Positions 56,478-64,000 of a DNA stretch of 64,000 nucleotides are shown here, one piece after another. The number at the start of each line of letters is the position of its first letter. Position 1 is the first letter of the stretch. Source of the DNA: Phocoena phocoena (taxonomy: Eukaryota > Chordata > Mammalia > Artiodactyla > Phocoenidae); the NCBI RefSeq assembly GCF_963924675.1, contig NC_089226.1, positions 48,439,124 through 48,503,123 on the forward strand, read 5' to 3'. The position numbers and the translations under genes were made by a program. A model generated the notes under the pieces. The model was not told where the DNA came from. It was given only the letters and a program-made list of their open reading frames with translations, and ran no database searches.

Positions 56478-56830
56478 TATCATTGTATAAGTCAGCTGTG
56501 ATAACAAATATACCCAGCATCTCAGTGATTTACAGAAACAACCCCTTATTCTTTACGTATGTACTTGTAGGCTGAGAGTCACTATGGCCAGTCTCTGGCT
56601 GAGTACCTGCTCCCCTTGTCCTCTCGTCCTAGAACCCAAGCTAAAGAAATGTTAGCATGTCTCCAACTGAGTCATGCCATTTTCATGGCAGAGTGTAAAA
56701 GCAAGATTATTGGCAGAAACTCAGCTTCTGCTTAGACATAGCACACGTCGTACACATTCATATTTCATTGGCCAAAGCATATAATATGACCCAAACCAAA
56801 ATCAAAGGACAGGATTGTATATTTTTTTAA
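56478..56830 (-). mobile_element. MLT1-like MaLR LTR fragment
   Basis: In reverse: 'gctgtgataacaaatatacccagcatctcagtgatttacagaaacaac', 'ggctgagtacctgctcc', 'catgtctccaactgagtcatgcc', 'agcacacgtcgtacacattcatatttcattggccaaagc'. It begins where the MIR ends. Confidence 0.6.
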
Positions 56831-58061
56831 AAGGAAGAGCAGTGGATAGTTATTAATAATTGAAAACAATAATACAGTCCAACATAATCATTGAATATCA
56901 GCATCTTCGTATTATTCTGTGTAGGGTGCTGCTGGGGGAGGGGAAGATGTACGGTAGAAAGAAACACAGAGGCCAGAACATACCTGGAAATCAATTCTAA
57001 TTTCTTGGACACTTTCCAAGCTTTTTGGTCCACAGTGCCCTATCTCCCATCTGTCCTGCCTGGTGTTCTGTTTTGTTCTATGAGTCAGTCACCTGTACTC
57101 CAAGCTTAAGCTTGAAAAGCTGGGACCTTTGCCACATGTTACAATATATGGTAACTTGGATTTGAATTATAAATAGGGAACAAAAAAAGTTTATGTTACC
57201 ACTGTAATCAATGTTCTGACCTCCTGTTTTCAAAGCACTATAAACATTTGTCAAAGTCTCCTATTAATTATAATTGTACTTGCTAACTCAGAGTTAGTTG
57301 TCATTTTTATTATATTCCATGACTTTGTAATTAAGCCATTTGAAATAGATGGAATTTGCAGTTGTAGTGAGTAAATAATTTCAGGCTTGTTTTTCTGTTT
57401 TTGAGAGATTTGAGGAGGAGCCTTAGAATTGAAACTCCTTTTAAAGGGGACTATATGTACACAAATGTCGTTGACAGCTAATACTTGGCACTAAGTTATG
57501 GTTATATACAGTTGGTTATCCATAGAATAAAAAGGACCCCTTGAAAAATGTTAAAGTATTTCATAAAAATGTGGCTGCCACTTTTCTTCACTCAGAAGGA
57601 AGGCTCTTAAAGAATAAAAGAGCATTTGTTACTCTGCCTATAACTTTACTTTGGGATTAAAAAACTAAATTCTAGTTGTCAACAAAGGAAACTTGGAACT
57701 TCTTAATAGGAGTCCTATAGTCATGGCTTGGCTGTGGATACAAGTAGGAGATCTGGAGTCTAGATATTTGCAAGCCCCTTTGATTTGAGGTGGGGAGAGG
57801 GAGGCGTGGAGGGAGAATAAGACCAGTGGGACCTGCTGAAATAAAGGACATTTTCCCCAGGTCAGAATGTGCTCAATAACTAGATATGGGAACTTGGATC
57901 TAAGAACGGGAGAACCTCGAGATCCATATAAGGGGCCAACAAAAAGCTTCAGGGATAAATACGGCGTTGTGAACATACTGAAAACATTAATTATATATAT
58001 TGGATTATAAAAAGGTGAATTTTATGGTATATGAATTATATCTTAATTTCAGATTTTTTTT
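56831..58061. other. Unannotated stretch
   Basis: Unique sequence. A 14-bp palindrome CAAGCTTAAGCTTG at 57101-57114 is within chance expectation. A 103-codon minus-strand frame (57976-57665) has no recognised motif. Confidence 0.4.
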
Positions 58062-58077
58062 TAATTTCAAAATTTTT

Positions 58078-58289
58078 TTTTTTTTTTTTTTTTTTTTGCG
58101 GTACTCGGGCCTCTCACTGTTGCGGCCTCTCCCGTTGTGGAGCACAGGCTCCGGACGCGCAGGCTCACTGGCCACGGCTCACGGGACCAGCCGCTGCGCG
58201 GCATGTGGGATCTTCCCAGACCAGGGCACGAACCCGTGTCCCCTGCATCGGCAGGCGGACTCTCAACCACTGCGCCACCAGGGAAGCCC
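58078..58289 (-). mobile_element. CHR-type SINE, long form, 16-bp perfect target duplication
   Basis: Reverse orientation: T-run to 58097, 'gcggtactcgggcctctcactg', GC-rich body, 'cactgcgccaccagggaagccc'. TAATTTCAAAATTTTT occurs exactly at 58062-58077 and 58290-58305. Confidence 0.96.
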
Positions 58290-58305
58290 TAATTTCAAAA
58301 TTTTT

Positions 58306-58744
58306 AACATAAAAAAGAAAGAAAAAGAAAAGAAAGTTGGTATTGAGCCTTCTTCCAAAATTAAAATCTGCCAATATTAAGCTAATTCTGACTTTGAGAT
58401 TAAATAAATTCACCCGTAACTACAAGTGGGCATTTTGTATTATTTTCCATTTTCTAATAATTTCTTTGAACAGTAACATCTTTGATAATGTACATTTAGC
58501 AAGACCTATTCTTCCAAATGGGATGGAAAAAGTTTTGTAACATCTTTTTGCTTATTAAAAGGCTGGGGCTTTAAAGAAAGGAACAAATTTATCATCCAAA
58601 TAAATTCATTGTCCAAACCTGTTCATTCTGGGGAGTGAAAAATAGCACATAAGTATGCTGGGTCAATAGTCATAAATCAGGACAGTCCTAGACAAACAGG
58701 ACATAAAGGGATCTAGAGAAAGGAGAGCGCAAATAAGTGCCATT
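58306..58744. other. Unannotated stretch
   Basis: AT-rich unique sequence beginning with an AAAGAAAG-type purine run (58312-58336). Confidence 0.45.
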
Positions 58745-59140
58745 CTATATTCTTATCCCATTCATTCATGTATTTATTCAGCAAATATTTGCTGTGCTTT
58801 TGTGTCTACTTTGTGGAAGCACAGATGTATAAGATGTGGTACCTGCCTTCCAAGTTACCCTGTTAATAGACTGTTGGACTAGGTTCTGATTTATTGATGC
58901 TGAAACCCAGAGCATCCGTCTCTGATCTAGCCTTGGATCAGGGAAGAGAGGGAAAAAGAGGAGGTGGTGAGGTTTCCTAGGATAGGTGATATCTGAGGTG
59001 ACCTTCAAAAGGGAGAAGGTTAAGTGCAAGAGGAAGACATACTAAGGAAAAGGAACTTTCCAGTAATAAACAGCGGAAATAATTTAGCTCATGAAGTTGG
59101 TCTTACTGGCTAGGAAATTCGAAGAAGGTGATGTTATCAT
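58745..59140 (+). repeat. Ancient L1M 3' UTR fragment
   Basis: 'cattcattcatgtatttattcagcaaatatttgctgtgc', 'ggtacctgccttccaagttaccc', 'tgatatctgaggtgaccttcaaaagggagaagg', 'aactttccagtaataaac'. Confidence 0.55.
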
Positions 59141-59659
59141 GTGGCCTGATAACTTGTGTCCTCTCAGGACTTACTTTTAGCTGACTGGCTCAGGAAATGT
59201 CTAAGGACTGACAATCTGATACTGACATCTGAATGAATGGCCATAGAGGCAGAGAGATAGCTTGAGGAGAGGTGGCCTTCTAAGTCCATGTTATCATACT
59301 GCATATGTTTCCATCTTTGGTTCCCTAATTAGAGAAATTTTAAAGGAAAAAAGTTAAAGCCCCCCCCCAAATAAATAAAAGTGGAGGTGGATTTTGTATA
59401 GGTGATATTGTACTCCCTTTCTCTTTAACCTTGATTCAATATGTCTTATACTTTTTATTTTTAAGCAAACTTGAAAAGAGAAATTTCTGGATTTACATTA
59501 AATGATCAATATATAAATATTTATATCAAATACCTTTAATGATCAAGGACTATGCTACCAAATGGTTTTCCTAGATTCTAGAAACTTAGAGAACCCCACC
59601 TCACACAGACATACAGTCACACATACACACACGTTCACAACACAAACACACACACCTAC
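59141..59659. other. Unannotated stretch
   Basis: Unique sequence with a CA-rich patch at 59598-59658 (imperfect CACA units). No gene seen. Confidence 0.45.
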
Positions 59660-59775
59660 AAATATACTAAATTATGAGCACTTCACAGGGTGGGTTCATG
59701 TCTTATTCACTTTTGTGCCCCAAGTTTCTACCTCAGGTCTTGGCCCACAGTAAATACTGCATTATTAATTGGTGA
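59660..59775 (+). repeat. L2 LINE 3' tail
   Basis: 'gcacttcacagggtgggttcatgtcttattcacttttgtgccccaagt', 'cttggcccacagtaaatactgc'. Confidence 0.6.
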
Positions 59776-59834
59776 TAAATTTCCACTTAACAGCACACAC
59801 AATAGAAATTGTTTTCATGGCACTCTGTAGTTTT

Positions 59835-60025
59835 AAGGCCCGTTTTACAAATATATTTATAATCCCTAGTGAGATAGGCATTAGTCGTATTTTAATTTTT
59901 TGTGAGAAGAAACTGAGGCTCAGAAGTTGAAGCAAACCCCCATGGTCATATGCAGTTTAAGTCAGAGGAAGAACTCAAAACTCCCTGCTTTGAATCTGGT
60001 CCACTCTCTAAATTACGTTGCTACA
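59835..60025 (-). repeat. MIR fragment
   Basis: 'cgttttacaaatatatttataatccctagtgagataggcattag', 'gagaagaaactgaggctcagaag', 'aagtcagaggaagaactcaaaactccctgc'. Confidence 0.75.
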
Positions 60026-61019
60026 TTTGTGAATGTAACTTATTTCCCTTCATTCTGCAAGGTAAATGCATGTGATGCTCTCAGAAGAAAAAAATAAAAC
60101 TATTCATTGTTATTCAAGGGCCCTCAAGCTAGGAAACCGTCTCATAACATCCCTAGAACATGCAGGAAATAGATGCTACCTCCAAGGACAACAAGCATTG
60201 TATTCTGGTGTTGTTTTCTACACACAGAAAAGTGTGTAGTGTGAAGTGGCTTTACCTGTAGTGAGTTGAGTGGGGAGTATATGTGGTAACAAAGTCATAA
60301 AACTTTATTTTATGATCCATCTGCAGACCCTGGGAAATGTCGCAGACTAACTTTAATTAATCATCACTGCTTGAATTGTTTTAGATCCTCCCACTCCCAC
60401 ATTAAACTGTAATGTATTCTTTATAAAAATGTACAACTTGAAGTTAATTTGAGTCCTTCAGGCCAAAGAGTTTATTTATAACATGCGGTGAAACATTTTA
60501 TGGCCTGGCCCCAATTTCAATTAAATCACAAATTCAGGAAGTAGGAAAAGGAACTGGCCTACTCAGTCACCTTGCCCTTGTCAGAGGAATAAGCTCTGCA
60601 TCTGTTGTATATTTCCCATTGCCTGGGTCAGTGTGTATATTTATATATCTCTTCATATTCAATGCTGCTGATCAAAACGGCTTTCATGTGAAAAAAGCAT
60701 AGATCAAAAGGCTGGTGTGGGATGTACATTTTCCCTCTCTTACAGCCTGTTCCATCATGGTCTAGTTTGAAGCTAAGAATATTTTCTTTAGGTGTCAACA
60801 AAAGCACCCCTCTTTCTTGCTGCCTCAGATCATAGTATTTCTACTCTGGGGTCAGGTTGGTTTGTCCATCAAATTTCTTTCTTGTTAGTACTTAAGAGAG
60901 GTATCAGACCAGGCTTCAGGGGGTCATCTGGAGATAATCCAGATGGAGTGTCAGGGTGTCCAGTGAAATATTGGAGTTGCCAATATGAAGTCCAGGATCC
61001 TGGGAGCTGAGAGAGGTGC
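60026..61019. other. Non-repeat stretch, possible conserved non-coding DNA
   Basis: 60295-60730 is free of recognisable repeats and has TAATTAATC (60355-60363) and long even-complexity sequence of the kind often seen in conserved non-coding blocks. This is an impression only. No gene frame was seen. Confidence 0.3.
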
Positions 61020-61630
61020 TGTGTGGTAAAGAATTTAATCTTATCCAAGGAGAGGTTCAGCTTTGCCCTCTCGACCCTTGGAATATTATGTCTGATAGAA
61101 ACCCCCCGTTGCTTGGGACTTTTGGTCCCAGAAGGTCTAAGAGTGTGATTTGTAATGAGGTTTTGGGGCTCTATAGTATCAGTTTTACCTCTGGAAGGGC
61201 TGGAGAATAAAGGTCAACTGTGTGGGCAGTGTGTGGTTCAGCCCCAGTAAAACTCTGAGCCCTGAAATTCGGGGGAGCTTCCTGGCTGGTAATGCTCTGT
61301 GCATCTTACCATAGATCAGTGCCAGGAGAGCAATGCATCCTTGACTCTGTAAGGAGAAGACAACAAAAGCTCCACTTCGGGTACCTTATCTGAACTCTGC
61401 TTGATGGACTGGACTTCTTTCCTTGGTTGATTTTAATCTCTACCCTCACCTTGTAATAAACCAAAATTGTGAATGTAACAGCTTTCAGTGAGTTCTGTGA
61501 GTCCTTCTAATGTATTAGAACTGAGAGTCGTTTGGGGAGACCTACAAGCTTACAATTGGTGTCAGGAGGGAGGGTGGTCTTCTGTGGCCCGTGTGCCCTC
61601 TAAAAATTAGTAGTTGGCCTAAATGCCTCA
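61020..61630 (+). mobile_element. ERVL-type solo LTR
   Basis: Starts near TGTGTGGTAAAG and runs through 'tatgtctgatagaaaccccccgttgc', 'gacttttggtcccagaaggtctaagag', 'agagcaatgcatccttgactctgtaagg', the polyadenylation block 'ttgtaataaacc', 'aacagctttcagtgagttctgtgagtcc' and 'acaattggtgtcagga'. Well preserved for its class. No internal retroviral sequence adjoins it, and no target duplication was found at the edges I chose. Confidence 0.65.
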
Positions 61631-62119
61631 CAGATGTGATGCTGAAAACCAATGTCCAGAGAATTATAAGGACCAGAAACTGGGAAAAGGAGTGAGGGAC
61701 TGTCATGAGATAATTTGGTTGACTTCACATTTTTTATTTCTAGGATCTGTGAGATCTGTATGCATGCGTGTGTGTTCCTTGCTCCACAGTCACAAAAGCA
61801 CTGTCCAGCCCCAGAGGACTGATAGAGCTTCTAACAATGGGCATACGTAGATATCCAGGAAATATCAAGAAAAGTTCATTGGTAGCCAAGAGTTACATAA
61901 AGAAGATGCCATTCCAGTCCAGACCCAAAGAATACTAAAGGGGAGTCTTGGAAAAGCATTATAGGAGATCCAGTGGAGGCTGGGGAGCAGATCACAGAGC
62001 CCATTCCTTAGGTCCAGGATCCAGAGACAGACAGGACTTCAGACAAAAGCGAGCTGGCGAAAGCAAGACAAAGCTCCACCCTGAAGCACAAGGTTAGATT
62101 AGAGCTACCACAAGTTGAC
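61631..62119. other. Unannotated stretch
   Basis: Unique sequence. The plus-strand frame 61623-61850 (75 codons) shows no motif. It may include internal retroviral remnants behind the LTR, but I see none that I can name. Confidence 0.4.
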
Positions 62120-62640
62120 TTGACACTTGTGTCAGTTAGAATTAAGTTTGCCTGTGAGTGACTGAAAACTTGACATAAAAGATAGAAGTTCCTTTCTCTC
62201 TCACGGTACTGAAACCTAGAAATAAGCAGTCCAGTCAAGGGTGACAATAACATGACTATCAGGGACGCAGAATTCTTCTATCTTGTTGTTCAATCAACCT
62301 CAACATAAGAAATCCACCTCCTACTCAAGATGGCAGTTCAAGATTAAGCCATCATGTCTACATTCCATCCTGCAGGAGGAGGAAGGATGGAAGAAGGACA
62401 AAGGGGCGAAGAAGCTATTCACTCCCCATTTAGGAATAGTTCCTCTAACAGAACAAGTCTACTTAAAGTGCATTGTCCAGCACTGAGTCAAATAGCCATA
62501 CCTAGATACCAAAGAGGCTGGGAAATGTCATCTTTATTTTAGATGGTTATGAGCCCTGTACCCAATTAAAAACTGGGGAAATCTAAGGAAGAAGGAATAA
62601 ATTACTATAGGAGGAGAATCAGCAGCCTCTGCTATAATAT
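62120..62640 (-). mobile_element. MLT1-like MaLR LTR, nearly complete
   Basis: In reverse: 'tgtgtcagttagaattaagtttgcc', 'agaagttcctttctctctcac', 'aaataagcagtccag', 'actcaagatggcagttcaagattaagccatcatgtctacattcc', 'gaggctgggaaatgtcatctttattttag', 'gaatcagcagcctctgctata'. The longest of four such copies here. Confidence 0.7.
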
Positions 62641-63014
62641 TGGGTCAGTGGACAACTACATTAAATTTTGACTGGGGATGGTGTTGAAGCCAGAGCCTAT
62701 AGCTGAGATTAGACTGATATATGGACCGGGGGGCTGCTTTCTTAGGACGAGTGCTTCAAGAGCAGAGAGCCAGGCTGGTCACTGCCTTGGCTATGGCTCT
62801 TGGCTCCCTCTGTGGTTCCTCATAGCATTCCTATCTACAATCATTCCATCCCAGATTATTACTGTTTGCCATTGCTTGGTTTTCCCCACATGTGGTTATG
62901 TGGAGCTCCACAAGCTTCAGTGCTCTGAAACATTTCTGCTGTACACTTTCTTGCCATAAGGTTAGTATACATGTTTCCTTTTTTAATTGAAGTCCCACTG
63001 AGACAGGAACTAGT
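62641..63014. other. Unannotated stretch
   Basis: Unique sequence. A 93-codon plus-strand frame (62678-62959) has mixed composition and no motif. Confidence 0.4.
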
Positions 63015-63235
63015 ACATTTACGTGAGTCAGTCACGCCTGGTTTTAAATATCTGCTTTAGCTTTTACTAGTCACATGACCCTGAGAAAGATTCTTAATCT
63101 CTCTGGATCTCAGTTTTACCGTACGTAAAATGGGGCCAGTAAATACCCCCTTTGAGAATAGTTGTTAAGGTTAGAGATAGAGACAATACCCGATCCAGAG
63201 TTGGGGCTCAGTGAATAGCAATTATAGGTAAAACT
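63015..63235 (+). repeat. MIR, nearly complete
   Basis: 'gcctggttttaaatatctgctttagcttttactagtcacatgaccctgagaaagattcttaatctctctggatctcagttttacc', then 'aaaatggggccagtaaatacc' and 'ttggggctcagtgaatag', read as separate phrases. Confidence 0.85.
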
Positions 63236-63359
63236 GTTAGCTTTATCTGATCTTGAGATGATAAACATAGACGTGTATGTTTATATGTATCTCCAACATA
63301 GACTCTTGGAGGGGATAATTAAAGTGGTTCAATCATAGTGGTTCAGCCTACTATGGCCC

Positions 63360-63535
63360 CAGGTATTTTAAATGCACGTTATCTAACACCTGTAACAATC
63401 TTTTGAGGGAGTTAATCTTATTTCCACTTAACAGATGAGGATACCAAAGGTCTAATAATTTTGTGATTCTGCACGGTTACTTCATTAGTGCTAGAACTGA
63501 GATTTAAACCCCGGTGTCTGGTTCCATTATACTTC
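63360..63535 (-). repeat. MIR fragment
   Basis: 'acgttatctaacacctgtaacaatcttttgaggg', 'ccacttaacagatgaggataccaaagg', 'gtgctagaactgagatttaaaccccggtgtctgg'. Confidence 0.8.
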
Positions 63536-64000
63536 AGATTATTTAAATTCAACTGTCCTATTTCCAATTAAGGAAATGGGGCCCAACAAAGCCCAGAGAC
63601 TTTTCCATGATCCTAAATACAATTCGTGGCAGGTTATGAGATCTCTAATAGCTAGACCAGAGTCCTTCTCTTTCCTCCCTACTATGCTATATTTAACTTA
63701 TATTTCCTTTTTCACAACCTTCAGCTGTATTCTTAGTAAGATAAAGTTTTTCTGTTTTTCCTAACTTGTGGCGTTTTATATTGTTTTATTGATTCACATT
63801 TTTATATACTGATTGACCTTTTTAGAAAACAGCCTTATATAATTTGGGGGTGATTTTTATTTTCCTCCTTAGTTTGAATGAGTCTAATAGATGCCTTTGC
63901 AGAGTATTGAACAGATGTTGGATCTATTTCCAAATACTTTAGGAGGATTGGACTGGTTATACACATGGAAGAGATTCTTTGCTACTGACAGATGCATTGG
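63536..64000. other. Unannotated stretch
   Basis: 63560-63640 ('ccaattaaggaaatggggcccaacaaagcccagagac') is MIR-like at low identity. The rest is AT-rich unique sequence to the window end. Confidence 0.4.

Noticed and set aside
57101..57114. 14-bp palindrome CAAGCTTAAGCTTG
   Set aside because: Several palindromes of this length are expected by chance in 64 kb.
1..64000. CRISPR arrays, operons, prophages or other prokaryotic systems
   Set aside because: The SINE, LINE and LTR content shows mammalian nuclear DNA. No spaced short-repeat arrays or gene clusters exist here.

Overview
This window is mammalian nuclear DNA, almost certainly from a cetacean. The deciding evidence is nine tRNA-derived SINEs of the CHR type. 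Six are long copies with the whale and dolphin style body, and three are short older-looking copies. No ruminant BovB or Bov-A2 repeats were seen. The remaining repeats are normal for a placental mammal: MIR, L2, ancient L1M 3' UTR fragments, ERVL/MaLR LTRs and several L1 copies. The background is AT-rich, and most visible CpG sits inside the SINEs.

I find no protein-coding exon, RNA gene or CpG-island promoter that I can support. The open frames in the window are short. They fall either inside SINE, L1 or L2 copies read in one frame, or in unremarkable sequence without splice or codon signatures. The window therefore reads as intergenic or deep intronic DNA.

Layout. 1-9.8 kb: mostly unique sequence with scattered MIR/L2, one SINE (6.07-6.29 kb), a long L1M 3' UTR fragment (7.15-8.14 kb) and a possible regulatory patch near 5.15-5.34 kb. 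9.87-10.55 kb: a MIR split by two SINEs. 11.65-12.75 kb: a 5'-truncated L1. 13-23 kb: a chain of MIR, L2 and L1M fragments, including one L2 split by two MIRs. 23.4-25.9 kb: an MLT1-like LTR, a pyrimidine microsatellite grown on a SINE tail, and a possible LTR. 27-36 kb: MIR/L2 fragments, a SINE, a 0.66-kb L1 with perfect target duplications, a strong hairpin at 31.54-31.59 kb and an unexplained direct-repeat pair at 32.13 and 32.86 kb. 36-44.8 kb: SINEs, an L2, two truncated L1s and a roughly 3-kb stretch without recognised dispersed repeats. 45.2-50.4 kb: a nearly full-length but dead L1. 50.7-64 kb: L2, MIR, L1M fragments and several old LTRs, three of them of one MLT1-like type.

Repeat ages can be layered from nesting. 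L2 and MIR are oldest, MaLR/ERVL LTRs and L1M are intermediate, and the L1s and CHR SINEs with intact target-site duplications are youngest. Repeat names and edges come from memory of consensus patterns, so subfamilies and exact ends are approximate. Coordinates given with target-site duplications were read base by base.
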